From assembly GCF_003261175.1 (NCBI RefSeq), contig NZ_QLNP01000064.1:1-64000 (forward strand): 64,000 nucleotides of DNA, given 5' to 3'. A program made the position numbers and the translations under genes. The notes beneath the pieces were generated by a model that made no database searches, was not told the origin of the DNA, and was given only the letters and a program-made list of their open reading frames with translations. The DNA is from Arthrobacter globiformis (GTDB lineage Bacteria > Actinomycetota > Actinomycetes > Actinomycetales > Micrococcaceae). The number at the start of each line of letters is the position of its first letter. Position 1 is the stretch's first letter. Shown in pieces: positions 45,868 to 54,264 of this stretch.

Positions 45868-47388
45868 TCAGTTGGCGTAGGGGTCGGCGATGCCGATGTA
45901 TTGGGTGGTGGTGTATTCGGCGATGCCTTCGGAGCCGCCTTCGCGGCCGAGCCCGGATTGTTTGACGCCGCCGAAGGGTGCGGCGGCGTTGGAGATGACG
46001 CCGGCGTTGAAGCCGACCATGCCGAATTCGATTTGTTCGGCCACCCTGAGGAGCCGGTTGAAATCGCGGCTGTAGAGGTAGGAGGCCAGGCCGTATTCGC
46101 TGGCGTTGGCCAGGCGGATGGCGTCCTCTTCGGTTTTGAAGGTGGTGACGGGGGCGACGGGGCCGAAGATTTCCTGGCGGAGGATTTCGGCGTCGTTGGG
46201 GACGTTGCCCAGCACGGTGGGCTGGTAGAAGTACCCGGCTCCTTCGACGGGGGCGCCGCCGGTGATGGCGGTGGCTCCCGCGTCGACGGCGGCACTCACC
46301 AGGGCGTGCACGTCGTCGCGGGCGCCGGCGTCGATGAGGGGACCGACTTGGGTGGCGGGTTCGGTGCCGCGGCCGGTGGTCAGGGCGCCCATGGCGGCGG
46401 CGAACTTGGCTGTGAACTCTTTGGCGACGGTTTCGTGGGCGAGGAAGCGGTTGGCGGCGGTGCAGGCTTCGCCCATGTTCCGCATCTTGGCGGCCATGGC
46501 CCCTTCGACGGCCTTGTCCAGGTCGGCGTCCTCGAACACGATGAACGGGGCGTTCCCGCCGAGTTCCATGGAGGTGCGCAGCACGTTCTGCGCGGCATCG
46601 GCCATCAGGCGCTTGCCCACCGGTGTGGAGCCGGTGAAGGAGACCTTGCGCAGGCGGGAATCTTTGAGCAGGGGCCCTGAGATGCCGGAGGCGGAAGAGG
46701 ACGGGACCACGTTCAGGACGCCGGCGGGCAGGCCGGCGTCGAGCATGGCCTGCGCGAAGTACTGGGCGGTGAGCGGGGTGAGCTTGGCGGGTTTGAGGAC
46801 CATGGTGCAGCCGGCGGCGATGGCGGGGGCGACCTTGCGGGTGGCCATCGCGAGCGGGAAGTTCCAGGGGGTGATGAGCAGGCACGGGCCCACGGGTTTG
46901 TGCTGGACGAGGATCTTGTTTTTACCCTCGGGGGTGGTGAGGTAGCGGCCGTAGTCGCGGACGGTTTCTTCGGAGAACCAGCGCAGGAACTCGGCCCCGT
47001 AGGTGACCTCGCCGCGGGCCTCGGCCAGCGGCTTGCCCATCTCCAGGGTCATCAGCAGGGCGAAGTCCTCGGCGCGTTCGGTGACCAGGTCGAAGGCGCG
47101 GCGCAGGATCTCGGCGCGTTCCCTGGGTGCGGTGCGGGCCCAGGAGGCCTGGACCGCGTCCGCTGCGTCGAGCGCGGCGACGGCGTCGTCGCTGGTGGCC
47201 GAGGCCAGGGTGGCGAGTACCTCCCCGGTGGCGGGGTCGTGCACATCGAACCTGCCGCCGTCGGAAGCATCCCGCCACTGGCCGTTGATGAGCAGGCCGG
47301 TGGGTACGGACGCGAGAAGCTCGGCCTCACGTTCGGGAGAGACGGAGGCCGGTGAGATGGCAGGGGAGATTACGGGCGAAGTGGTCAT
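45868..47388 (-). CDS. gabD: Succinate-semialdehyde dehydrogenase
   Basis: 506-residue aldehyde dehydrogenase of the GabD type: PWNFPLAM, Glu in MELGGNAP, catalytic Cys in GEACTAANRF. Oxidises succinate semialdehyde, the product of the HpaI aldolase, to succinate, closing the homoprotocatechuate pathway. ATG 47388 has GAGGAG 8 nt upstream. The frame is open to 47463, but that stretch runs through the family-B palindrome. Confidence 0.9.
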   Translation of the reverse strand: MTTSPVISPAISPASVSPEREAELLASVPTGLLINGQWRDASDGGRFDVHDPATGEVLATLASATSDDAVAALDAADAVQASWARTAPRERAEILRRAFDLVTERAEDFALLMTLEMGKPLAEARGEVTYGAEFLRWFSEETVRDYGRYLTTPEGKNKILVQHKPVGPCLLITPWNFPLAMATRKVAPAIAAGCTMVLKPAKLTPLTAQYFAQAMLDAGLPAGVLNVVPSSSASGISGPLLKDSRLRKVSFTGSTPVGKRLMADAAQNVLRTSMELGGNAPFIVFEDADLDKAVEGAMAAKMRNMGEACTAANRFLAHETVAKEFTAKFAAAMGALTTGRGTEPATQVGPLIDAGARDDVHALVSAAVDAGATAITGGAPVEGAGYFYQPTVLGNVPNDAEILRQEIFGPVAPVTTFKTEEDAIRLANASEYGLASYLYSRDFNRLLRVAEQIEFGMVGFNAGVISNAAAPFGGVKQSGLGREGGSEGIAEYTTTQYIGIADPYAN

Positions 47389-47426
47389 GCGGGGGTCTCC
47401 TCGTAAGCGGGAAGGGTCTGAGGGCG

Positions 47427-47487
47427 CAACTGACTCGCACTTGTTGTCGTTTTCAGGCGTCAAACGACAACAACTGCGAGTCAGTTG
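47427..47487. repeat. Family-B long palindrome between gabD and hpaI
   Basis: The arms 47427-47452 and 47462-47487 are reverse complements over 26 bp with one mismatch (start CAACTGACTCGCA) around a 9-nt loop. It lies 39 bp before gabD and 4 bp after the hpaI stop codon. A diverged copy is at 50201-50266. Confidence 0.88.
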
Positions 47488-47490
47488 GGT

Positions 47491-48306
47491 TTAGTAGCTG
47501 GCGGGGGAGCCGCCGCCGGCAGACGTGATGAATTCGGCGGCAAGGGCCTCGGAGCCTCGGGCCAGCAGGGCGACGTCGGCGCCCACCAGGATGAAGGCGG
47601 CGCCGGCGTCGAGATACGCACGGGCGGTGGCGGGGTTGAAGGCGTTGACGCCGGCGGGTTTGCCGGCCGCTTTCGCGGCGGCCAGGCAGTGTTCGACGGC
47701 GGCACGCACCTCGGGGCGTTCCTGCTGTCCCAGCAGCCCCATCGACGCGGCGAGGTCGGAGGGCCCCAAGAAGATGGCGTCCACGCCGTCGACCTCCAGG
47801 ATGTCCTCCACCGCCTCAACCGCCGCCCTCGACTCGATCTGGACCGTGACGCTCACGGTCTCCGACGCGCGGGCGAGGTAGTCCGGGACGCGGTTCCAAC
47901 GGGCGGCGCGGGCCAGCGCGGAGCCGACCCCGCGGACTCCGTGGGGCGGGTAGCGGGTGGCAGCCACCGCGGCCTCCGCCTCGGCCACGGAGTTGACCAT
48001 CGGGACCAGCAGGTTCTGCACGCCCAGGTCCAGGTACTGCTTGATCAGCACCGTGTCGTTCACCGGCGGCCGAACCAGGGTGTGGACCGGGTAGCCGTGG
48101 ATCGCCTGGAGCTGGGACAGGATGGATTCGAGCCCGTTGGGGCTGTGCTCGGCGTCCACCAGGAGCCAGTCCAGGCCGGACCCCGCGCAGAGTTCGGCGA
48201 TCAGCGGGCTGCCGGAGCACACCCACATCCCGGCCAGCGGCCTGCCTGCTTTACCGTTTTGATGGCGGAGCGCATCTCGGAAGGTGTCTTCTACTCGAAG
48301 CGGCAT
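47491..48306 (-). CDS. hpaI: 4-hydroxy-2-oxoheptane-1,7-dioate aldolase
   Basis: Class II pyruvate aldolase of the HpcH/HpaI family (271 residues) that splits 4-hydroxy-2-oxoheptanedioate into pyruvate and succinate semialdehyde. Visible family segments are WLLVDAEHSPN, VTVQIESRAAVE and IFLGPSDLAASMG. ATG 48306 overlaps the hpaH stop by 16 nt, so translation is coupled. The TAA lies 4 nt beyond the family-B palindrome. Confidence 0.93.
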   Translation of the reverse strand: MPLRVEDTFRDALRHQNGKAGRPLAGMWVCSGSPLIAELCAGSGLDWLLVDAEHSPNGLESILSQLQAIHGYPVHTLVRPPVNDTVLIKQYLDLGVQNLLVPMVNSVAEAEAAVAATRYPPHGVRGVGSALARAARWNRVPDYLARASETVSVTVQIESRAAVEAVEDILEVDGVDAIFLGPSDLAASMGLLGQQERPEVRAAVEHCLAAAKAAGKPAGVNAFNPATARAYLDAGAAFILVGADVALLARGSEALAAEFITSAGGGSPASY

Positions 48307-49076
48307 GTGACAGTCCCCAGTGGTCCGTAGTCGGCGTGGACGGTATCGCCCTTGTACACCCAGAGCGGACGGGTGAAGGAGCCGGCCAGAATGATGTCGC
48401 CGGCCTTCATCGAGTCCCCGTGCGCGGCGATCTTGTTGGCCAGCCAGTGCACACCGTTGGCCGGGTGGTCCAGGACGCCTGCTGCCACGCCGGTTTCCTC
48501 CACGGTCTGGTTCTTGTACAGGATGGCCGAGACCCAGCGGAGGTCGACGGCGTCCGGCTTCACCGGGCGGCCGCCCACCACCATGGCACCCATGGCCGCG
48601 TTGTCGGAGATAGTGTCCACGATGGTCCGGCCCTCCATCTCGATCCTGGAATCGAGGATTTCGAGGGCCGGAACCACGTAGTCGGTGGCGTTCAGGACGT
48701 CGAAGATGGTGCAGCCGGGGCCCTTGAGCCCATCCTTCAGGACGAACGCCAGCTCCACTTCCACCCGCGGATGGGTGTAGCGGTCCCACTGCACGGAGCA
48801 GCCGGTTTCCAGCACCATGTCATCGAAGATGGCACCGTAGTCCGGTTCGGTGATGCCGGTGGCGGCCTGCATGGCCTTGGACGTGAGGCCGATTTTGCGC
48901 CCCACCAGGGTCCGTCCGGCGTCCTCGTTGCGGCGCCGCCACAGCTGCTGCACCGCGTAGGAGTCCTCCACCGTCATGTCCGGGTAACGGGCAGTCAGGC
49001 GGGGCACAGGGGTGCGGGTCCGGCCGGCTTCCACCAGCTCGTCCGCAATGGTCTCGATCGTCTTCGCGTCCAGCAT
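48291..49076 (-). CDS. hpaH: 2-oxo-hept-4-ene-1,7-dioate hydratase
   Basis: 261-residue hydratase of the MhpD/HpaH family (FAH-like fold) adding water to 2-oxohept-4-enedioate. Visible segments: GRKIGLTSKAMQ, PRVEVELAFVLK and the C-terminal GSFTRPLWVYKGDTV. It sits between hpaD (3 nt) and hpaI (overlap), in pathway order. Confidence 0.93.
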   Translation of the reverse strand: MLDAKTIETIADELVEAGRTRTPVPRLTARYPDMTVEDSYAVQQLWRRRNEDAGRTLVGRKIGLTSKAMQAATGITEPDYGAIFDDMVLETGCSVQWDRYTHPRVEVELAFVLKDGLKGPGCTIFDVLNATDYVVPALEILDSRIEMEGRTIVDTISDNAAMGAMVVGGRPVKPDAVDLRWVSAILYKNQTVEETGVAAGVLDHPANGVHWLANKIAAHGDSMKAGDIILAGSFTRPLWVYKGDTVHADYGPLGTVTCRFE

Positions 49077-49079
49077 CGT

Positions 49080-50165
49080 TTAGACCTGGGCTCCCAGCTT
49101 GAAGCCCTGGGCTTCAGCCCCTTCGCCTTCGGATTTGCGGGTGTAGGAGAAGCCGTCGGCGCCCACGGTGACGGCCATTTCGGAGGCGTCGGTGCGCTCG
49201 ATGACCGGCTGCGGGTTGCCGTCCAGGTCCAGGACCAGGGAGGCTTCGGTGTACCAGGAGGGAACTACGGGGTTGCCCCACCAGTCGCGGCGCTGGTTGT
49301 CGTGGACGTCCCAGGTGACGGTGGGGTTGTCCGGGTCGCCGGTGTAGTAGTCCTGGGTGTAGATCTCGATGCGGTGGCCGTCCGGGTCCAGGATGTAGAG
49401 GTAGAACGCGTTGGACACGCCGTGCCGGCCGGGTCCGCGTTCGATCCGGTCGCTGATGCGCAGGGCGCCCATCTTGTCGCAGATCTGGATGATGTTGTGC
49501 TTCTCGTGCGTGGCGAACGCGACGTGGTGCATGCGCGGGCCGTTGCCGCCGGTGAGGGCGGTGTCGTGGACTGTCTGCTTGCGGTGCATCCACGCGGCGT
49601 AGGTGACGCCGTCGGAGTCTTTGATGTCCTCGGAGACGCGGAAGCCGAGATCCTCCAGGTAGGCGCGGCCGCGGGGAACGTCCGGGGTGACCTGGTTGAA
49701 GTGGTCCAGGCGCACCAGTTCACCGGCGGAGTAGAGGTCGTAGCGCTGGGTGAGCCGCTCCACGTGCTCGGTCTCGTAGAAGAACTCGTACGGGAAGCCC
49801 AGCGGGTCCTCGACGCGGACGGAGTCGCCGATGCCCTTGGTGAATCCTTCCTTGCGGCGCTCGGTGCGGCAGCCCAGTTCCTTGTAGTAGGCCTCCGCGG
49901 CGTCCACCTCGGCGGGGGACTTCACCCGGTAGGCGAAGGCTGCGACGGCGGCGATCGGGCCCTGGCGGAGCACCAGGTTGTGGTGGATGAACTCCTCCAA
50001 TGAGCGCAGGTAGATGGTGTTTTCATCCTCTTCGGTGACGTGCAGGCCGAGGACGCCGACGTAGAACTCGCGCGACTTGGCGAGATCCGTGACCACGATC
50101 TCCATGTATGCGCAGCGGACGATATCCGGTGCCGGGACGGTGGGGGTGGGAACGAAGTTGGTCAT
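49080..50165 (-). CDS. hpaD: 3,4-dihydroxyphenylacetate 2,3-dioxygenase (MndD-like)
   Basis: Extradiol dioxygenase of the vicinal-oxygen-chelate fold that opens the homoprotocatechuate ring next to the hydroxyls. 361 residues. The three metal ligands fall at the exact positions known for the Arthrobacter and Brevibacterium enzymes: His155 (RLDHFNQ), His214 (RMHHVAF) and Glu267 (HRIEIYT). The A. globiformis enzyme (MndD) uses Mn(II), while the close B. fuscum enzyme uses Fe(II), so the metal here cannot be read from sequence. ATG 50165. Confidence 0.96.
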   Translation of the reverse strand: MTNFVPTPTVPAPDIVRCAYMEIVVTDLAKSREFYVGVLGLHVTEEDENTIYLRSLEEFIHHNLVLRQGPIAAVAAFAYRVKSPAEVDAAEAYYKELGCRTERRKEGFTKGIGDSVRVEDPLGFPYEFFYETEHVERLTQRYDLYSAGELVRLDHFNQVTPDVPRGRAYLEDLGFRVSEDIKDSDGVTYAAWMHRKQTVHDTALTGGNGPRMHHVAFATHEKHNIIQICDKMGALRISDRIERGPGRHGVSNAFYLYILDPDGHRIEIYTQDYYTGDPDNPTVTWDVHDNQRRDWWGNPVVPSWYTEASLVLDLDGNPQPVIERTDASEMAVTVGADGFSYTRKSEGEGAEAQGFKLGAQV

Positions 50166-50200
50166 GATGTGCTCTCTTCTTTGAAAGGGTTCTTATGGGA

Positions 50201-50266
50201 CCCAACTGACTGGCAGTAGATGTCGTTATGGAGGCTCATAACGACAACAAATGCGAGCTAGTTGGG
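50201..50266. repeat. Family-B palindrome (diverged copy) between hpaD and hpaE
   Basis: The arms 50201-50229 and 50238-50266 pair over 29 bp with a few mismatches (CCCAACTGACTGGCA on the left, GCGAGCTAGTTGGG on the right) around an 8-nt loop. It shares the CAACTGACT and TGTCGTT blocks with the copy at 47427-47487. The hpaE stop codon abuts it directly. Confidence 0.85.
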
Positions 50267-51781
50267 CTAGGCGCCGAACTTGGGGGTGTGAACGGAACCG
50301 AGCGTGATGTGCACGGCCTGCTGGTCGGTGTAGAAATCGATGGAGCGGTAGCCGCCCTCGTGGCCCAGGCCGGAGGCCTTGACGCCGCCGAACGGGGTGC
50401 GCAGGTCGCGGACGTTGTGGCTGTTCAGCCACACCATGCCGGCTTCCACGTTCTGCGAGAAGTTGTGGGCCCGGGTCAGGTTCTGGGTCCAGATGTAGGC
50501 CGCCAGGCCGTACTTGGTGTTGTTGGCCAGGGCGAGGGCCTCGTCGTCGTTCTCAAACGGGGTAATGGCGACGACGGGACCGAAGATCTCCTCCTGGAAG
50601 ATTCGCGCGTCGGGGGAGACGTCGGCGAAGACGGTGGGGGCGATGTAGTTGCCCTCCGGCAGGCCTTCCGGGCGTCCGCCGCCGGCCAGCAGCCGCCCTT
50701 CGGACTTGCCGATCTCCACGTAGGAGGCCACCTTCTCGTAGTGCTCCGGGTGGACCAGGGCACCCACCTGCGTCTTGGGGTCGTGCGGGTCGCCGACGAC
50801 GATGTTCTTGGCGCGGGCGGCGTACTTCTCGCAGAACTCGTCATAGATGGCGCGTTCCACCAGGATGCGGGAACCGGCCGTGCAGCGCTCGCCGTTGAGG
50901 GAGAAGACGCCGAAGAGTGCGGAGTCGATCGCGGCGTCCAGGTCTGCGTCGGCGAACACGACGCAAGGGGACTTGCCGCCGAGCTCCATGGAGAGGCCCT
51001 TGAGGTTGGCGGCGGCGTTGCGGAAGATCGTCTGGCCCGTTGTGGTCTCGCCGGTGAAGGAGATCAGCGGAACGTCCGGGTGCTTGACCAGCGCGTCGCC
51101 GGCTTCCTCACCCAGGCCGTTGACCAGGTTGAAGACGCCGTCCGGCAGGCCGGCTTCCTTGAAGATGGTGGCCCAGAGGGACGCGGACAGCGGGGTGAAT
51201 TCGGCCGGCTTGAGGACCACGGTGTTGCCGGTGGCCAGGGCCGGGGCGAGCTTCCAGGACTCCAGCATGAACGGGGTGTTCCACGGGGTGATGAGCCCGG
51301 CGACGCCGATCGGCTTGCGGTTCACGTAGTTGATCTGCGAGCCGGGGACCTTCATGGCGTCGTCGAACTGGGCCACGATCAGGTCCGCGAAGAAGCGGAA
51401 GTTCTCCGCCGCACGCAGCGCCTGGCCCTTCGCCTGCGTGATCGGCAGGCCGGTATCGAAGGTTTCCAGCTCGGCCAGGCGGCTTTCCTGTGCTTCGACG
51501 GCGTCGGCGATCCGGTTCAGGATGCGGGCGCGCTCGCGGGGCTTCATCTTCGGCCACGGGCCGCTGGTGAACGCTTCGCGGGCTGCGGCGACGGCGAGGT
51601 CGATGTCTTCCTTCTGGCCTGCCGCGGCGGTGGCGTAGTTCTGGTTGGAGACAGGGTCCAGGACGTCGAAGGTCTTTCCGCCCACGGAATCGACGAACCT
51701 GCCGTTGATGAAGTGCTGGATGTGCGTGGGCAGGTTCTCGGGAACGTAGTGCTTTGCTGCTGTTTCTACAGGGGTCGTCAT
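50267..51781 (-). CDS. hpaE: 5-carboxymethyl-2-hydroxymuconate semialdehyde dehydrogenase
   Basis: 504-residue NAD-dependent aldehyde dehydrogenase oxidising the ring-cleavage product of HpaD to 5-carboxymethyl-2-hydroxymuconate. Catalytic Glu in MELGGKSP and Cys in NGERCTAGSR; N-terminal LPTHIQHFINGRFVDS is typical of HpaE. ATG 51781. Upstream of it lies the family-A palindrome and the GntR gene; downstream, a family-B palindrome. Confidence 0.93.
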   Translation of the reverse strand: MTTPVETAAKHYVPENLPTHIQHFINGRFVDSVGGKTFDVLDPVSNQNYATAAAGQKEDIDLAVAAAREAFTSGPWPKMKPRERARILNRIADAVEAQESRLAELETFDTGLPITQAKGQALRAAENFRFFADLIVAQFDDAMKVPGSQINYVNRKPIGVAGLITPWNTPFMLESWKLAPALATGNTVVLKPAEFTPLSASLWATIFKEAGLPDGVFNLVNGLGEEAGDALVKHPDVPLISFTGETTTGQTIFRNAAANLKGLSMELGGKSPCVVFADADLDAAIDSALFGVFSLNGERCTAGSRILVERAIYDEFCEKYAARAKNIVVGDPHDPKTQVGALVHPEHYEKVASYVEIGKSEGRLLAGGGRPEGLPEGNYIAPTVFADVSPDARIFQEEIFGPVVAITPFENDDEALALANNTKYGLAAYIWTQNLTRAHNFSQNVEAGMVWLNSHNVRDLRTPFGGVKASGLGHEGGYRSIDFYTDQQAVHITLGSVHTPKFGA

Positions 51782-51803
51782 CGTTGTTTTCCTTACTGTC
51801 TAG

Positions 51804-51870
51804 AGCGACGCGGGGTCAGTTACGGCCCAATTCGGGGCCGTTATTGGGCGCTAAGTGACCCCGCGTTGGT
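51804..51870. repeat. Family-A palindrome (diverged copy) overlapping the gntR 3' end
   Basis: Left arm AGCGACGCGGGGTCAGTTAC (first 20 bases, from 51804) and right arm ending AGTGACCCCGCGTTGGT (51870) pair with several mismatches. The same core is in the perfect copy at 16550-16616. The right arm, read on the minus strand, encodes the last residues and TAA of the GntR regulator. Confidence 0.85.
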
Positions 51871-52551
51871 TTGGGAGAGGTACGCGTCCAGGGTGGCGCT
51901 GCGGTGGAGTCGTGCTGCTTTTTCGATGGTGTCGGCGTCGGCGCCGGATTCAATGAGTCGGAGCAGGTTCTCGTGCTCGTCCACGGACTCGTGGGCCCGG
52001 CCGGGGACAAAGCGGAACGTTGACGACCGCAGTGATGCGAGCCGGTTCCACCCGCGGTGGACGAGGTCCAGGATGTGCGGGTTGGGGCAGTGCTCGAACA
52101 GGACGCTGTGGAAGTCCTGGTTGAGCCGGGTGAAGCGGACCGGGTCGAAGTGCTCCAGGCAATCGCGCATCTCGGCGTTGACGGCGCGGGCCCGGGCAAT
52201 GTCCGCTTCGCCCACCAGCGGCGCGGACAGCGCGGTGGCCGCACCCTCCACGATGCTCAAGGTCTGCATCGTGTAGAGGTACTCGATGGGGTCGATGCCC
52301 GCCACGGTGGCCCCGACGTTACGTTCGAACTTCACCAGGCCTTCGGCCTCGAGACGGCGGATCGCTTCCCGGACCGGGACCACGCTGAAGCCGAGGTCCT
52401 TGGCGATGGCGGCCAGGACCAGCCGGTAGCCGGGCGTGTAGGTGCCCTCCACGATCCGTGCCTTGATGGCCTGGTAGGCCTGTTCTGACTTGCTGCCGGC
52501 GGTGATCTCAGAGACGCTCTCGGCAGCGGGGACGGTTGTCGTTTCAGTCAT
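51841..52551 (-). CDS. GntR-family regulator, FCD (FadR) type
   Basis: 236-residue regulator: N-terminal winged helix-turn-helix (AYQAIKARIVEGTYTPG, VVPVREAIRRLEAEGL) and a C-terminal FCD effector domain with metal/ligand residues (HSVLFEHCPN, HESVDEHENLL). It probably represses the hpa operon in which it lies and responds to an aromatic acid. ATG 52551 overlaps the upstream gene by 8 nt. The last ten residues (TNAGSLSAQ, stop) come from a family-A palindrome. Confidence 0.88.
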   Translation of the reverse strand: MTETTTVPAAESVSEITAGSKSEQAYQAIKARIVEGTYTPGYRLVLAAIAKDLGFSVVPVREAIRRLEAEGLVKFERNVGATVAGIDPIEYLYTMQTLSIVEGAATALSAPLVGEADIARARAVNAEMRDCLEHFDPVRFTRLNQDFHSVLFEHCPNPHILDLVHRGWNRLASLRSSTFRFVPGRAHESVDEHENLLRLIESGADADTIEKAARLHRSATLDAYLSQTNAGSLSAQ

Positions 52552-54040
52552 TGGCTTTGCCTGCTTCCCACTCCTCATACTTTTTGCGCCATTCAGCGTT
52601 GAGCGGGTAGAGTCCGTCCACGCTGTGGCCCTGCTCGACCATTTCGGCGATGAAAACCTCTTCGCGTTCCTGGGCGATCGAGTCGTTGGCTACTTCCTCG
52701 GCGATGGCCGGGGGGATCACCAGGATGCCGTCCGAATCCGCCACGATGATGTCGCCGGGCTGCACGGTGGTGCCGCCGCAGGCGATGGTGATGTCCGTGT
52801 CCCACGGGATGTGGCGCCGGCCCAGCACCGCAGGGTGCGGGTTGGAGTAGTAGGTGGGCAGTTCCATGGCGGCCACGGCGGAGAAGTCACGGACCCCGCC
52901 GTCGGTGATGATGGCGGCGGCGCCGCGGACCTGGGCGCGCAGGGCGAGGATGTCCCCGATGGTCCCGGTGCCCTTCTCGCCGCGGGCCTCCATGACCAGG
53001 ATCTCGCCCTCGTTCACTGAATCGATGGCGCGTTTCTGTGCGTTGAAGCCGCCGCCGTGGGTCTTGAAGAGGTCCTCGCGGTTGGGCACGTAGCGCAGGG
53101 TCCGCGCCAGGCCAACTACCTTGCGGTCCGGGCGGGTGGCGGTGAGTCCGTCGATGCTGACGTTGTTCAGCCCGCGCTTGCGCAGCTGGGAGGACAGGGT
53201 GGCGGTGCAGACGCTCTCCAGCTTCGCCTTCAGCTCTGGGCTCAGGGCGGAGGCGGCAGCCTCTGAAGGCACAGCCGGAAGGCCGGCGGCCTCCCGCGAG
53301 CCGTAGGCCTCTTCGCGCTGTAGGTCATCGGCCTTGGGCTGGGCACCAAAGTCGGCGAGCGCCGTCGTGCCTTCCTTAACTGTGGTGGTGAGGCGGCCGG
53401 AGGTGCGCTGCCCGTCGCTGCCGTTCGAACTAAGAGTGCTGACCTCCACCTCCAGCACGTCGCCGGGCACGGCGACGGAGGCGCCGGCGGGGGTGCCGGT
53501 GAGGATGATGTCGCCCTCCTCGAGGGTGAGCAGCTGAGACAGGTCGGCCACGAGCCGGGCGAACGGGAAGAGCAGGTCCTCGGTGGTGTCGTCCTGGACC
53601 AGGTCGCCGTTGTGCCAGGTGCGGATGCGCAGTTTGGCGGGGTCGACGGCGTCTGCCGGGATCAGTGCCGGGCCCACCGGGGTGAAGCCGTCGCCGCCCT
53701 TGGACCGGAGGTTGGAGCCCTTGTCCGCATAGCGGAGGTCGTACACGCCGAGGTCGTTGCTGGCCGTGACCGCGGCGACGTGGCTCCAGGCGTCTTCGAC
53801 GTCGACGCGGCGGGCTGCCTTGCCGATGATGATGGCGATTTCGCCCTCGTAGCCGAGGAGCTCGCAGCCGGAGGGGCGTTCGACGGCAGCTCCGGTCAGG
53901 GACAGCGAGGACGACGGCTTCAGGAAGTAGGAGGGCTGCGCCGGGGTGCGGCCGCGCTGGGCTGCGCGGCTGGGGTAGTTGATATGCACCGCGATCACCT
54001 TGCGTGCTGCTGCCAGGGTGTCGTCGTTGACCTGCTCCAA
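52544..54040 (-). CDS. Fusion of fumarylacetoacetate-hydrolase domain and RraA-like domain (HpaG-like isomerase/decarboxylase)
   Basis: 498 residues with two domains. Residues about 15-235 are an FAH-family domain: LKPSSSLSLTG, YEGEIAI (Glu65, Glu67), SNDLGVYDLR (Asp96), KGGDGF (Lys114), TGTPAG. Residues about 265-470 are an RraA/HMG-aldolase-like domain with GDILALRAQVRG and TDGGVRD (Arg384, Asp385), the metal and catalytic signature. HpaG normally has two FAH domains giving decarboxylase and isomerase activities. Here the second is replaced by a family that includes oxaloacetate decarboxylases. TTG 54040 follows GAGGAG by 6 nt. It is the first gene of the hpa operon. The activity is inferred. 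Confidence 0.88.
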   Translation of the reverse strand: MEQVNDDTLAAARKVIAVHINYPSRAAQRGRTPAQPSYFLKPSSSLSLTGAAVERPSGCELLGYEGEIAIIIGKAARRVDVEDAWSHVAAVTASNDLGVYDLRYADKGSNLRSKGGDGFTPVGPALIPADAVDPAKLRIRTWHNGDLVQDDTTEDLLFPFARLVADLSQLLTLEEGDIILTGTPAGASVAVPGDVLEVEVSTLSSNGSDGQRTSGRLTTTVKEGTTALADFGAQPKADDLQREEAYGSREAAGLPAVPSEAAASALSPELKAKLESVCTATLSSQLRKRGLNNVSIDGLTATRPDRKVVGLARTLRYVPNREDLFKTHGGGFNAQKRAIDSVNEGEILVMEARGEKGTGTIGDILALRAQVRGAAAIITDGGVRDFSAVAAMELPTYYSNPHPAVLGRRHIPWDTDITIACGGTTVQPGDIIVADSDGILVIPPAIAEEVANDSIAQEREEVFIAEMVEQGHSVDGLYPLNAEWRKKYEEWEAGKAND

Positions 54041-54065
54041 AGCGTTCTCCTCATCAGGTACGAAA

Positions 54066-54075
54066 TCGTATACGA
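54066..54075. promoter_or_regulatory. Candidate GntR operator before the hpa operon
   Basis: TCGTATACGA is a perfect 10-bp palindrome centred about 30 bp before the TTG start of the fusion gene. FCD-type GntR proteins commonly bind GTATAC-centred palindromes (for example TTGTATACAA), so this is a good site for the regulator encoded in the operon. Confidence 0.55.
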
Positions 54076-54202
54076 AACATACTGAGCCGTCCGGACGGGT
54101 TCGTCAACCCCTGATTTCAGGACAGGAAAAGCTGCTTGTAACCCGGGTCATATGTGACGTACAGTACTGAAGCATAACCACAATTTCTATTATCGAACCA
54201 CC

Positions 54203-54219
54203 TGTTCAGATATAGAACA
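54203..54219. promoter_or_regulatory. Inverted repeat before the flavin hydroxylase
   Basis: TGTTCAGATATAGAACA is an inverted repeat (TGTTC/GAACA, 7-nt centre) 45 bp before the GTG start. A further GAAC lies at 54195-54198, so TGTTC could pair either way. TTGTAA (54136-54141) and TACAGT (54160-54165) are an 18-nt-spaced -35/-10 candidate for the same gene. Confidence 0.45.
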
Positions 54220-54264
54220 CATGATTTGGCGAAAGCCAGCCACACAGTGAAGTGAGGAAAGCCC

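Noticed and set aside
44457-46295. Longer (612-residue) reading of the MHS permease
   Set aside because: The first 146 or so residues are Ser/Pro/Thr-rich overlap with gabD; the TTG at 45857 has a good ribosome site and gives the family N-terminus.
47389-47463. N-terminal extension of the succinate-semialdehyde dehydrogenase
   Set aside because: It is encoded by the family-B palindrome and its flank, and ATG 47388 has a GAGGAG site.
47389-47490. CRISPR-like repeat, because of similar 26-bp arms
   Set aside because: The arms are inverted, not direct, and there are no spacers or cas genes.
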